Below, one piece after another: positions 18,132 through 26,951 of a stretch of 61,513 nucleotides of DNA; position 1 is the stretch's first letter; each line of letters begins with the position of its first letter. Source of the DNA: SAR202 cluster bacterium AG-426-M11. Lineage in GTDB: Bacteria; Chloroflexota; Dehalococcoidia; Lucifugimonadales; UBA826. A model generated the notes under the pieces. It saw only the letters and a list, made by a program, of their open reading frames with translations, ran no database searches and had not been told where the DNA came from. Location: positions 1-61,513 of the forward strand of contig QCNV01000007.1 in NCBI GenBank assembly GCA_003213095.1, read 5' to 3'. The position numbers were made by a program, and so were the translations under genes.

Positions 18132-18989
18132 ATGACACAAGTTACTCATAACTTTAATTTTGTAATTTACAGGGTAGAGGATCGGATTGCTAGAATTACA
18201 CTTAACAATCCTGAAAAACGTAATGCTTTATCTTTTCCTATGAGAGATGAATTCGTACAAGCCCTTAAATTGGCTGAATCTGATGATAGTGTATCTTTAG
18301 TCTTGATTGATGGTGCAGGATCCTCTTTTTGTTCTGGATATGATTTGTCACCTAGAGACCCAAAATATACCAAAAATGGTTGGGTAAGTTCAGAACATTT
18401 TGACAACTGGACAGATCAATTTGCTAGAAGTTGCGCAAGAGATTGGTTAACTATTTGGGATTTAATGAAACCCGTGGTAGCTATGGTACATGGTCATTGT
18501 GTTGCTGGAGGAACAGAAATTATGTCGATGGTTGATATTTGTTTTGTAGCTGACGACGCTCGAATTGGATACCCTCCCATGAGAGGAATGACTACTCCTG
18601 ATACTTTGTATTTTCCTTGGAAAATGTCAATGGCTAGAGCTAAATATCTTCAATTAACAGGAAATTCTGTTACAGGAAAAGAAGCCGCTGAAATGGGTTG
18701 GGTAGCAAAATCATTTCCTGCAGAATCTTTATATGAAGATGTGATGAGAGAATTGCGTCCTATGTCTAAAATTGCACCTGATTTGCTTTCAGCAAATAAA
18801 CAATCTCTTAATCAAGCATATGAAATTATGGGATTTAAAACAGCTATATCTATGGGATGGCAATGGCATTTGATGTCAGGTCATGTTAGACCTGGTGCTA
18901 AAGAATTTGGTGAAAAAATGAGTGAAGGAGGATTGCGTAATGCCTTAGATTGGAGAGATGGAGCATTTAGAGAAGAAGGATTTGTTTAG
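18132..18989 (+). CDS. Enoyl-CoA hydratase/isomerase (crotonase) family protein
   Basis: A 285-aa crotonase. The CoA/oxyanion segments SSFCSGYDL (64-72) and HGHCVAGGTE are present, and the first catalytic acid position is E129. The second catalytic Glu of true hydratases (PE in FGxPE) is Pro149 here (IGYPP), so classic hydration of enoyl-CoA is unlikely; isomerase, hydrolase or lyase chemistry on a CoA thioester is more plausible. It shares the unusual IG(Y/F)PP(M/V)R motif with the crotonase at 38114. Confidence 0.85.
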   Translation: MTQVTHNFNFVIYRVEDRIARITLNNPEKRNALSFPMRDEFVQALKLAESDDSVSLVLIDGAGSSFCSGYDLSPRDPKYTKNGWVSSEHFDNWTDQFARSCARDWLTIWDLMKPVVAMVHGHCVAGGTEIMSMVDICFVADDARIGYPPMRGMTTPDTLYFPWKMSMARAKYLQLTGNSVTGKEAAEMGWVAKSFPAESLYEDVMRELRPMSKIAPDLLSANKQSLNQAYEIMGFKTAISMGWQWHLMSGHVRPGAKEFGEKMSEGGLRNALDWRDGAFREEGFV

Positions 18990-18995
18990 TTTCAA

Positions 18996-19024
18996 TTGAC
19001 TATAATTCTGTAGAACAATACAAT
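18996..19024 (+). promoter_or_regulatory. Promoter of the IscA-YgfZ-photolyase operon
   Basis: -35 TTGACT (18996-19001), a 17-bp spacer, and -10 TACAAT (19019-19024). The ATG of the first gene is at 19051, after AAGGAA. Confidence 0.65.
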
Positions 19025-19050
19025 CAAAGTATAAATATTTAAGGAATTTT

Positions 19051-19407
19051 ATGACTTTAAAATCTAAGCCTGATCCTTTGACAATTAAAATTAGTGACGA
19101 AGCATCCCTTCATGTTAAGGAGTTTGCTGAATCTGAAGGAAAAGATTCTGCCGATTTGCGAGTTGGAGTAAAAGGTGGAGGGTGTTCTGGGCTGACTTAT
19201 GTTCTTGAAATTGTTACAGATGGTCCAAAAGAATCTGATAAAGTGATTGAAGATAATGGGGTAAGAATTTTTGTAGATAAAAAATCTTATGTTTTTCTAG
19301 CAGGAACCGTTTTAGATTACTCTGGTGGCTTAAATGGTAAAGGGTTTGTGTTTAACAATCCTAATGCCAAAACTAGTTGTGGGTGCGGTACATCCTTTAG
19401 CGTTTAA
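19051..19407 (+). CDS. A-type Fe-S carrier (IscA/ErpA/HesB family)
   Basis: This 118-aa carrier delivers Fe-S clusters to apo-proteins. All three ligand cysteines of the family are present: C45 in GGCSGL, and C110 and C112 in the C-terminal SCGCG. The length is typical. It is the first gene of an operon with ygfZ (11 bp gap) and a 4Fe-4S photolyase (12 bp gap), which supports a shared role in Fe-S cluster supply. Confidence 0.93.
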   Translation: MTLKSKPDPLTIKISDEASLHVKEFAESEGKDSADLRVGVKGGGCSGLTYVLEIVTDGPKESDKVIEDNGVRIFVDKKSYVFLAGTVLDYSGGLNGKGFVFNNPNAKTSCGCGTSFSV

Positions 19408-19418
19408 GGCTATTTCTA

Positions 19419-20306
19419 GTGAATTCTCCTTCATTTATTGATTTAACCTCTACCAATGCAAGACTTATGCTTTGTGGTGAAGACAAAGTTGATTTACTTG
19501 ATCGGCTAAGTACAAATGATATCTCTGTCTTAAAGGAACACGGACAAGGTTTGTCTACTGTGTTGACAACCAATAAAGGAAGAATCATCGATTTAATTAA
19601 AATATATTTTTTTGAAGATCATTTGCTTCTTGTTTCAGATATGCAATCAATTAGTAAGATTTCAGAGTGGATCGAATTCTATACAATTATGGAAGATGTT
19701 ACTCAAATTGATGTTTCTGATGAAACTTTTCAAATTAGAATATTTACTGACGACATCAATCGTATTTTTCCACAAAAATACGATTGTGAAATTGATAATT
19801 TTTTTGTAACCGTCATAGATGGTGTGAGTGTTTCTGTTACTCGTAACAAAATGAATACAAAACAGTGTTTTGATATATTTGGAAACAAAAAGCACAAAAA
19901 CACAATTATTGAATTTCTTAATAATTTTGCGATGCAATTAGAATCAAGTCAGTTTGAAAATCTTAGGATTTTAGTTGGTTATCCCAAGTTTGGTAACGAG
20001 CTAACTGAAGAATTTAATCCTTTAGAGGCTCTTTTGTATGATCATATTAGTTTTAATAAAGGCTGTTATATAGGTCAAGAAGTTGTAGCTAGATTAAATA
20101 CTTATAACAAAGTTCAACGTCAAATGGTTCAGATTTCTTCTAATCATGATCTAGATATTGGTGAAATAGAATTTGAAGGGCAAACTGTGGGCACTATTAC
20201 TTCTGTAATGAAAAATAATGGTATTGCTTACATTAATAAAAAAATCTTAGAAAAAACTTCACAAGTTCAATTTGGTTCATTCGATGCTGAGATACATCTT
20301 ATATAA
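19419..20306 (+). CDS. ygfZ: Folate-dependent Fe-S assembly protein YgfZ (GcvT-like)
   Basis: A 295-aa GcvT-fold protein beginning at GTG. The diagnostic KGCYIGQE motif of YgfZ (COG0354) is present with its reactive Cys, and the C-terminal beta-barrel follows. YgfZ uses folate and is needed for the assembly or repair of certain 4Fe-4S enzymes, including tRNA-modifying radical SAM enzymes. The position between an A-type carrier and a 4Fe-4S photolyase fits that role. Confidence 0.9.
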   Translation: MNSPSFIDLTSTNARLMLCGEDKVDLLDRLSTNDISVLKEHGQGLSTVLTTNKGRIIDLIKIYFFEDHLLLVSDMQSISKISEWIEFYTIMEDVTQIDVSDETFQIRIFTDDINRIFPQKYDCEIDNFFVTVIDGVSVSVTRNKMNTKQCFDIFGNKKHKNTIIEFLNNFAMQLESSQFENLRILVGYPKFGNELTEEFNPLEALLYDHISFNKGCYIGQEVVARLNTYNKVQRQMVQISSNHDLDIGEIEFEGQTVGTITSVMKNNGIAYINKKILEKTSQVQFGSFDAEIHLI

Positions 20307-20318
20307 ATTTGATTTTAT

Positions 20319-21845
20319 ATGAGTATATTGAGAGTAATTTTAGGAGATCAACTTACAGACTCTATATCTAGTTTGGAAGGTTGTGATAAAACTCGAGATA
20401 CAATTTTGATGTCAGAAGTTGTTGAGGAAGCTACTTTTATTCCCCATCATAAAAAAAAATTGACTTTTATTTTTTCAGCAATGAGACATTTTTCTTTAGA
20501 GCTAAAAAATCAAGGTTTTAATGTTGTTTATAACAAGTTAAACGACCCTAATAATTCTGGTTCGTTGACAGGTGAAATTCTTCGATTAATTAAAAATTAT
20601 TCATTTGAGAAAATTTTAATCACTTCACCTAGCGAATTTCGTGTTTTACAAGAAATTGAGTTATTGGGTGAAAAAATTGAAATCCCCTTGGAAATATTGA
20701 GAGACTCTAGATATTTTGTAAATATTCATGATTTTAAAAAATGGTCTGAAAATAAAAAACAACTGAGAATGGAAAATTTTTATCGTGATCAACGTAAAAA
20801 AAATTTTATACTAATGAATGGATTTAACCCTATTGGGGGACAATGGAATTTTGATTCATATAATAGAAAATCATTTGATTTTGAATCCAAAATTCCACAG
20901 CCTTTTATAAATCCTCCAGATGAAATTACTAATGAAGTAATGAAAATGGTTTCTGACACTTTTCCTGAACATTTTGGTGATATAGAGCCATTTAATTTTG
21001 CTGTTAATAGAAGCCAAGCTTTAGAGGCTTTTAAGTTATTTATAGATAATAGACTTTTTTACTTTGGGGATTTTCAAGACGCTATGGTGCAAGGAGAGCC
21101 ATGGATGTTTCATTCGCATATAAGTTTTTATTTGAATATTGGATTATTGTTACCAAAAGAATGTGTGAGTGAAGCAGAAAAAGCTTATTTTGAGGGTAAA
21201 GCACCATTAAATTCTGTTGAAGGGTTTATTCGCCAAGTTTTGGGTTGGAGAGAATTTATAAGAGGGATTTATTGGCTAAAAATGCCTGAATATTTGGAAA
21301 ATAATTTTTTTGAAGCATCACGGAATTTACCTCAAATGTATTGGACAGGAGAAACAAAAATGAACTGCTTGTCTCAATGTATTAATGAAACAAAAGAAAA
21401 TGCATATGCTCACCATATTCAACGATTGATGGTTTTGGGAAATTTTGCATTGATTGCTGGAATAGATCCCAAACAAGTTAATAACTGGTTTTATGTGGTT
21501 TATGCTGATGCTTATGAATGGGTCGAGTTACCTAACGTATCAGGTATGATTTTATTTGCTGACGGTGGATTAGTATCATCTAAGCCTTATGCTTCTACAG
21601 GAAGTTATATCAATAAAATGTCTAATTATTGTGAAAGTTGTGAATATAAGGTTGCAATTAAGAATGGTTCTGATGCATGCCCATTTAATTATTTATATTG
21701 GGATTTTTTACAAAGGAACCGAGAAAAATTATCTTCTAATTTTAGAATGAGCATGATGTATAAAACATATGATCGTATGGACAGTGCAAAAAAACAGAAT
21801 ATTAGAGATGATAGTGAAAAATTTTTAAATAGTTTAGGTAATTAA
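20319..21845 (+). CDS. Fe-S bacterial cryptochrome/photolyase (PhrB/CryPro type)
   Basis: A 508-aa flavoprotein of the prokaryotic (6-4) photolyase group, which repairs UV lesions with light. The four 4Fe-4S ligands fall at C350, C438, C441 and C454 (CxxC-x12-C), the same numbers as in Agrobacterium PhrB. The N-terminal Rossmann-like domain (LRVILGDQLTD) and the FAD-domain segments (PFNFAVNRSQALEAF, VYADAYEWVELPNV) are readable. Presence of a photolyase fits a sunlit-water organism. The stop TAA shares a TTAA with the stop of the convergent fabL. Confidence 0.93.
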   Translation: MSILRVILGDQLTDSISSLEGCDKTRDTILMSEVVEEATFIPHHKKKLTFIFSAMRHFSLELKNQGFNVVYNKLNDPNNSGSLTGEILRLIKNYSFEKILITSPSEFRVLQEIELLGEKIEIPLEILRDSRYFVNIHDFKKWSENKKQLRMENFYRDQRKKNFILMNGFNPIGGQWNFDSYNRKSFDFESKIPQPFINPPDEITNEVMKMVSDTFPEHFGDIEPFNFAVNRSQALEAFKLFIDNRLFYFGDFQDAMVQGEPWMFHSHISFYLNIGLLLPKECVSEAEKAYFEGKAPLNSVEGFIRQVLGWREFIRGIYWLKMPEYLENNFFEASRNLPQMYWTGETKMNCLSQCINETKENAYAHHIQRLMVLGNFALIAGIDPKQVNNWFYVVYADAYEWVELPNVSGMILFADGGLVSSKPYASTGSYINKMSNYCESCEYKVAIKNGSDACPFNYLYWDFLQRNREKLSSNFRMSMMYKTYDRMDSAKKQNIRDDSEKFLNSLGN

Positions 21846-22597
21846 AGTTGATGAGTTAATGTAACTCCCCCATCTACAATGATAATCTGACCTTTGATCA
21901 TTTCTGCTTCTTTAGAACACAAAAAAGTTACAACGTTAGCTAAATCTTCAGCAGTCATTTGCCTACTTCCAAAAGTATTTTGACCAGCTTTGACCATATT
22001 TTGTTTATTGGGAAAAGATTTGAATGCGTCGGTTTCAATAAATCCACCAGAAACTGCATTTACGTTAATTCCTTTACTGGATAACTCTACTGCTAGATAT
22101 CTTGTTAAGGCCTCCAAAGCTGCTTTTGAAGTACCAACTGAAAAATAATAAGGTAGAACTTTTCGAGATCCTTCAGATGTAATATTAATTATTGAACTAC
22201 CTTTTGGCATAATTTCTGATGCTTTGATTGCACATAGCCATGGTGCCTTAGCGTTTATATTCATTGTCCAATCCCAATGTTTTGGTTCAAGTTCTGTAGA
22301 TTGTTTTTGAACTCCTGAGGCTGCGTTATTAATTAATATGTCGATAGAGTCAAACTCATTTTTAATTTGGGTGAAAAGAAAATTTATTTTTTCCTCATCA
22401 CCTAAATGAGCTTTAATTTTTTTGCACTTAACTCCTAAAGATGTGATTTGATCGAAAGTCTCCAAGGCTGCTTGATGGTTTCTAAGGTAGTTGAATATTA
22501 TATTTGCACCTTGGTTGGCAAATTTTAAGGCAATAGCTTTCCCTATTCCTCTAGAACCACCAGTAATTAATACAGTTTTATTTTCAAATTTGTTCAT
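21842..22597 (-). CDS. fabL: Enoyl-ACP reductase III, FabL type
   Basis: An NADPH-dependent SDR of 251 aa that reduces enoyl-ACP in fatty-acid elongation. The nucleotide site is GGSRGIG (13-19), and Y151-x6-K158 is the spacing of enoyl-ACP reductases rather than the Yx3K of FabG. The segments NNAASGV, HWDWTMNINAKA, TRYLAVELS and VNAVSGG match Bacillus FabL almost word for word, from memory. It lies 5 bp downstream of fabG in the FAS operon. FabL-type enzymes are little affected by triclosan. Confidence 0.88.
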   Translation of the reverse strand: MNKFENKTVLITGGSRGIGKAIALKFANQGANIIFNYLRNHQAALETFDQITSLGVKCKKIKAHLGDEEKINFLFTQIKNEFDSIDILINNAASGVQKQSTELEPKHWDWTMNINAKAPWLCAIKASEIMPKGSSIINITSEGSRKVLPYYFSVGTSKAALEALTRYLAVELSSKGINVNAVSGGFIETDAFKSFPNKQNMVKAGQNTFGSRQMTAEDLANVVTFLCSKEAEMIKGQIIIVDGGVTLTHQL

Positions 22598-22602
22598 AAG
22601 AA

Positions 22603-23355
22603 TTAAATTGCCATTCCACCATCGATACTGATAGTTTGACCGGTAATATATCTCGCACTGTTACTTGCTAGATACCCCACCATATTAGAAATATCTTCAA
22701 CATCTCCAAATTTTTGCATTGGAATCCAACTCATTATTGCTTCTTTTTGTTTATCTGATAAAACTTCTACAGTGTCGGTATTTATATATCCCGGTGTAAT
22801 GGTGTTAACTGTTATATTTCTAGTTGCAACTTCTTTTGCAAGAGCAAAAGTAAACCCATTAATTGCTGCTTTAGAGGCACTATAATTGGTTTGTCCAACG
22901 TTTCCTCTTAGCCCGACAACAGAACCTATATTAATGATTCTGCCCCATTTAGATTTAAACATTAATTTGATTGCAGCTCGGGAACAGTAAAATGTTCCGT
23001 TTAAATTCGTATCAATTACGTTTGCCCAGGCATCATCAGACATTCTAAGTAATAATCCATCATGAATTATTCCAGCGTTATTAACTAGAATATCAATTTT
23101 TTCAAATTTATTAGTTACTTCAGAAATCATTAAATCAACCTCATCTAATTTGCCGACATTTGCTTGTGTGGCAATAGAATCTACCCCTAGTGATTTGATT
23201 TGTTTGACTGTATCTAATGCTTCATTTTTAGATGAGTAATAATTTACCGCTACATTCGCACCCATAGAAGCAAGTTTTAAAGCCGAAGCTTTACCAATTC
23301 CTTTGCTAGCTCCTGTAACTAAAGCTGTTTTACCTTGTAATTCTAAATCAGACAA
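22603..23355 (-). CDS. fabG: 3-oxoacyl-ACP reductase
   Basis: An SDR of 250 aa. It has TGASKGIG (14-21), NNAG (92-95) and the catalytic S145, Y158 and K162 (YSASK), and the VDGG-type C-terminus reads IDGGMAI. It reduces 3-oxoacyl-ACP with NADPH. Placement between plsX and fabL supports a role in fatty-acid synthesis rather than another SDR function. Confidence 0.92.
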   Translation of the reverse strand: MSDLELQGKTALVTGASKGIGKASALKLASMGANVAVNYYSSKNEALDTVKQIKSLGVDSIATQANVGKLDEVDLMISEVTNKFEKIDILVNNAGIIHDGLLLRMSDDAWANVIDTNLNGTFYCSRAAIKLMFKSKWGRIINIGSVVGLRGNVGQTNYSASKAAINGFTFALAKEVATRNITVNTITPGYINTDTVEVLSDKQKEAIMSWIPMQKFGDVEDISNMVGYLASNSARYITGQTISIDGGMAI

Positions 23356-23371
23356 TTTTTCTCCTAATATT

Positions 23372-24400
23372 TTAATTTGAAATGGTAGACATGATGTCAG
23401 GGGTTTGATTGTTCATTTCTTCAATTAATTTTGTATTAATACACATTAGTGCTAAATCTACAGCTCTATCAACTGTTTTAGCAGATGAACTTCCGTGTCC
23501 AATAATACTGACTCCGTTTACGCCAAATACAGGCCCACCACCTCTAGAATCCACTATGTTATTTTTTTGGGAAAATTCATTTAATAATCTTTCAAGATCT
23601 TGATTGTTCATATGATTTGAAAGAGTCTCTTTTAACTGTTTCGCAAATCCTCGACCAAATCCTTCTACTAGTTTTAAAATTACATTACCCACAAATCCGT
23701 CACAAACTACTACGTCTGCTCTTCCTGTTAGTAAATCATTTCCTTCTACATTTCCAATAAAATTCAAGCCACTTTTATGAAATAATTTTGTAGTTTCTTT
23801 TACTAACCCGTTTCCTTTTCCTTCTTCAGACCCAACACTTAAAATACCAATTTTTGGAGACTCTATACCTAATAATACTTGACTAAAAACTGATCCCAAA
23901 ACCCCAAAACCTACTAAGTTTGAAGGTTTGCAATCTATGTTAGATCCTAAATCTAAGATTACTTGGTTAGGTGCAGAGCCTATAATTGGACCGCCTATTG
24001 CAGGCCTCTCAATTCCGTTGATTGTTCCTAAAATTACCACTGCTGCAGCCATAGTGGCCCCACTTGATCCCATGGAAATTATGGCGTCAGCCATACCAGT
24101 TTTCACTAAATTAGTAGCAACTAAAATTGAAGATTTAGGCTTTTGCCTTAAAGCTAAAGCAGGAGATTCATGATCGTGGATAATTCCTTCAGATGGGATA
24201 ATTTTTATTGGCAAACCTTCAGTTTCATATTTACTGAGTTCCTTTTTTAAAATTTCTTCATCTCCTACTAATAAGATTTGTGATGCCCCTCTTTTTGCCG
24301 CCAAAATTGCTCCTTCTACAGGAACTTGTGGTGCGAAATCTCCACCCATTCCATCTATTGCAATTTTGAGATTGTTTGTTGTGTTCAATTTACTCTCCAT
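23372..24400 (-). CDS. plsX: Phosphate acyltransferase PlsX
   Basis: A 342-aa enzyme that makes acyl-phosphate from acyl-ACP for phospholipid synthesis. Family blocks are clear: AIDGMGGDFAP near the N-terminus, MGSSGATMAA, NVEGND, VVCDGFVGNV and GVNGVSIIGHG. It starts 11 bp inside the upstream dehydratase gene, so it is translated in a coupled operon. Confidence 0.95.
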   Translation of the reverse strand: MESKLNTTNNLKIAIDGMGGDFAPQVPVEGAILAAKRGASQILLVGDEEILKKELSKYETEGLPIKIIPSEGIIHDHESPALALRQKPKSSILVATNLVKTGMADAIISMGSSGATMAAAVVILGTINGIERPAIGGPIIGSAPNQVILDLGSNIDCKPSNLVGFGVLGSVFSQVLLGIESPKIGILSVGSEEGKGNGLVKETTKLFHKSGLNFIGNVEGNDLLTGRADVVVCDGFVGNVILKLVEGFGRGFAKQLKETLSNHMNNQDLERLLNEFSQKNNIVDSRGGGPVFGVNGVSIIGHGSSSAKTVDRAVDLALMCINTKLIEEMNNQTPDIMSTISN

Positions 24401-24803
24401 TTGTAATTGTTACCGTAGTTTCACCAGAAATAGCTATTTGATCGTGATGGTTTTTAACTGTGATATTGCATTTAATTAATCTGCCTTCTGAAACTTCTTC
24501 AGTTTTTTTTATTGTTCCTTCAGTGGTAATTTCGTCATTGGGGAAAATTGGCAATTTAAATTTGATTTTCATATTACCGTTTTTAGACCAATTTTCGCCA
24601 AAATTTTTGTACATTAATTCAGAAATTGATGAAGCTATCATCATTCCGTGAGCAATATTATTTTTAAATTGAGATTTAAGTCCAAATTCTTTATCAATGT
24701 GAATAGGATTGAAATCTCCTGATGCTTCAGCATAATCTTTAATTAAATCTAAAGTGATAGATTTTTTTATAGGAATAAGCTCATTTTTTCTAGTCATTTT
24801 CAT
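24390..24803 (-). CDS. MaoC-like (R)-specific dehydratase, catalytic subunit (HadB-like)
   Basis: A 137-aa single hot-dog protein. The hydratase-2 motif is present: D30 and H35 in GDFNPIHID, then NNIAHGMM. It would dehydrate 3-hydroxyacyl-ACP (or CoA). No FabZ is seen in this FAS operon, so it is the likely elongation dehydratase together with the upstream subunit. It overlaps both neighbours (14 and 11 bp). Confidence 0.82.
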   Translation of the reverse strand: MKMTRKNELIPIKKSITLDLIKDYAEASGDFNPIHIDKEFGLKSQFKNNIAHGMMIASSISELMYKNFGENWSKNGNMKIKFKLPIFPNDEITTEGTIKKTEEVSEGRLIKCNITVKNHHDQIAISGETTVTITNGE

Positions 24804-25185
24804 TCTCTACAGGGATCATAATTGTGCTTTTTCCCGTCATGATGATTGGTTGTTGTTTTGTGCTTGTTTCTAATTTAATTACCAGAAATCTCCATCCAGC
24901 TCTTACGTTGTTTGAAATAATCGTGGCTTTGCAATTGATGATTTCATTTTTATGAATTGCCGAAAAATAATCGAATTCTTGGTTTAAATGTACTGTTCCC
25001 CCTGGAATGTTCAAATCATTGAGTACTCCTCTAATACTCAGAGCAGAAATTGCCATGGGTGGAACTAAGTTGTTGTAAACAGAGTCGTCTTTGACTGATT
25101 CAGTATATTTGTTGATAAAGTCTTGGGAAATCTCATATTGATTCTCAGAAATTATATTTTCGGGTTGAAGTTGGGAATAATCCAC
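24790..25185 (-). CDS. MaoC N-terminal-like dehydratase subunit (HadA-like)
   Basis: A 131-aa protein starting at GTG. It has the VPPMAISALS and PGGTVHLNQEFDYF blocks typical of MaoC_dehydrat_N / FAS1 dehydratase domains, but it lacks the D-x4-H active site. This is the pattern of mycobacterial HadA, a structural and substrate-binding partner of catalytic HadB. It is the first gene of the FAS operon, with a strong promoter. Confidence 0.75.
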   Translation of the reverse strand: MDYSQLQPENIISENQYEISQDFINKYTESVKDDSVYNNLVPPMAISALSIRGVLNDLNIPGGTVHLNQEFDYFSAIHKNEIINCKATIISNNVRAGWRFLVIKLETSTKQQPIIMTGKSTIMIPVENEND

Positions 25186-25216
25186 TTTATTTTCTCAAAT
25201 TGTTTTTTGATAATTG

Positions 25217-25244
25217 ATTATAGTATGTAACACCATGCCTTCAA
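25217..25244 (-). promoter_or_regulatory. Promoter of the FAS-II operon
   Basis: Minus strand: -35 TTGAAG (25244-25239), a 16-bp spacer, and a perfect -10 TATAAT (25222-25217). The leader to the GTG at 25185 is about 25 nt. Confidence 0.6.
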
Positions 25245-25298
25245 TCATTATGGTTAATTGTATTACAATCCACTGAACACATTTATAGGAATTGTTTT

Positions 25299-26555
25299 TT
25301 GATAGATATAGAAATTGTACGTAATAATCCTGAAATTTTACTTTCTTCTGGGCAAATGAGAGGCCAATCTTTTCCAATCGAACAATTGGTTGATTTGGAT
25401 CAAACTAAAAGATCCAAAATTGTTTCTGTTGATGCTTTAAGGGCTAAAAGAAATTCAGTTTCAAAACAATTAAGTTCCGTTAAAGACAAACCACAAGAAT
25501 TGATTGAAGAAATGAGAGATGTAGGTAGCCAGATAAAAGTTTTAGAAGACGAAATTAAAAATGTTTCAGATAATTTATCTGAAATTATGTTAAATATACC
25601 TAATATCCCTCATAGTTCTGTGCCCCTAGGAAATGACGAAACATCAAATCAAGTAATTCGAACTGTTGGGGACCCCCGTGACTTTACTTTTACTCCTAAA
25701 CCTCATTGGGAGATAGCTTCTGATTTAGGGATTTTAGATCTGGAAAGTGGGGTGAAATTATCACAATCTAGGTTTTATGTTTTAAAGGGTAAAGGTGCAA
25801 CTTTACAGAGAAGTTTAATTAATTGGATGTTAAATACTCAAATTTCACAAAATAATTATGAAGAAATTTTTCTACCCTATTTGGTTAATAGAGAAACTGT
25901 AATTGGATCTAGCCATCTTCCACATTTTGAAGAAAATATGTACCACGATCTTGAAGATGATCTGTTTTTAGTGCCGACTGCAGAAGCTCCAATCACAGGA
26001 TTATTTAGAGATTCAATTCTTTCTATTGATGATTTGCCAAAAAAATTTGTTGCACATACACCTTGTTGGAGAAGAGAAAAGTTTTCTGCAGGAAAAGATA
26101 CGAGAGGAATTAAAAGGGTTCATCAATTTGATAAAGTTGAAATGTATAAATTTGTTAAACCTGAGGATTCATTTTCTGAACTAGAAAAATTGGTTGCAGA
26201 TGCTGAGAAAATTGCTAGAGAGCTTAAAATTTCGCATAGGGTTTTAGAACTTTGTACTGGTGATTTGGGCTTTGCTGCTGCAAAAAGTTATGATATTGAA
26301 TTATGGAGTCCTGGGTCAAAGGAATGGCTGGAGGTTTCTTCGTGTTCAAATTGTACGGATTTTCAATCAAGAAGATCAGCTATTCGGTATAGAAATGATG
26401 AAGGAAAAATTAACTTAGTTCATACTCTAAATGGGTCTGGGCTAGCTGTGCCGAGAGTGTTGATTGCAATTTTAGAAAACTATCAACAATCTGATGGATC
26501 AGTTATTATCCCTGAAGTTTTAGTTCCATATACAGGATTTGATTTAATTAAATGA
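25299..26555 (+). CDS. serS: Seryl-tRNA synthetase
   Basis: A class II synthetase of 418 aa that charges tRNA-Ser. The N-terminal coiled-coil arm covers about 28-105. Motif 2 (TPCWRREKFSAGKDTRG) and motif 3 (GSGLAVPRVLIAILE) are intact. The TTG start has TAGGA eight bases upstream. It is divergent from the FAS operon. No T-box leader is seen in the short upstream gap. Confidence 0.96.
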   Translation: MIDIEIVRNNPEILLSSGQMRGQSFPIEQLVDLDQTKRSKIVSVDALRAKRNSVSKQLSSVKDKPQELIEEMRDVGSQIKVLEDEIKNVSDNLSEIMLNIPNIPHSSVPLGNDETSNQVIRTVGDPRDFTFTPKPHWEIASDLGILDLESGVKLSQSRFYVLKGKGATLQRSLINWMLNTQISQNNYEEIFLPYLVNRETVIGSSHLPHFEENMYHDLEDDLFLVPTAEAPITGLFRDSILSIDDLPKKFVAHTPCWRREKFSAGKDTRGIKRVHQFDKVEMYKFVKPEDSFSELEKLVADAEKIARELKISHRVLELCTGDLGFAAAKSYDIELWSPGSKEWLEVSSCSNCTDFQSRRSAIRYRNDEGKINLVHTLNGSGLAVPRVLIAILENYQQSDGSVIIPEVLVPYTGFDLIK

Positions 26556-26567
26556 TAGGAGATAGCT

Positions 26568-26942
26568 ATGCACGTAGTGGGAAAAGATGATATAGAACCG
26601 GATGACGCTTCTAATGCCCCTTTATTTTATGGGGGGAAAGTTACAAGGCAACCATTAGTTGGGGATCCAGAAACAGAACAATATAGTTTTGCTTGGGTTA
26701 AATTTTATGACGGAGCTAAAAATTATTTTCATACACATACAAGCGATCAAATTTTATTTGCGACTCACGGAAAAGGGATTGTAGCTAACGAGCAAACTGA
26801 AGTAGAGATGCAAGAAGGAGATACTGCTTTTATTCCTGCAGGTGAAAAACATTGGCATGGTGCATCTGATGGAGAAGATTTTTTCCATATTTCACTTACT
26901 AGACCTGATAGTGTGACTGAAAATTTCGGACCTGAAAAATAA
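26568..26942 (+). CDS. Cupin-domain protein
   Basis: A 124-aa single-domain cupin. Motif 1 reads FHTHTSDQILFATHGKG and motif 2 reads GDTAFIPAGEKHWHG, with His ligands in both, so a divalent metal is likely bound. The family (COG1917) includes small isomerases, dioxygenases and lactonases; the substrate is unknown. AGGAG precedes the ATG. It is 9 bp from an alcohol dehydrogenase and 1 kb from an aldo/keto reductase, suggesting a small catabolic operon. Confidence 0.82.
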   Translation: MHVVGKDDIEPDDASNAPLFYGGKVTRQPLVGDPETEQYSFAWVKFYDGAKNYFHTHTSDQILFATHGKGIVANEQTEVEMQEGDTAFIPAGEKHWHGASDGEDFFHISLTRPDSVTENFGPEK

Positions 26943-26951
26943 GGAAATAAT

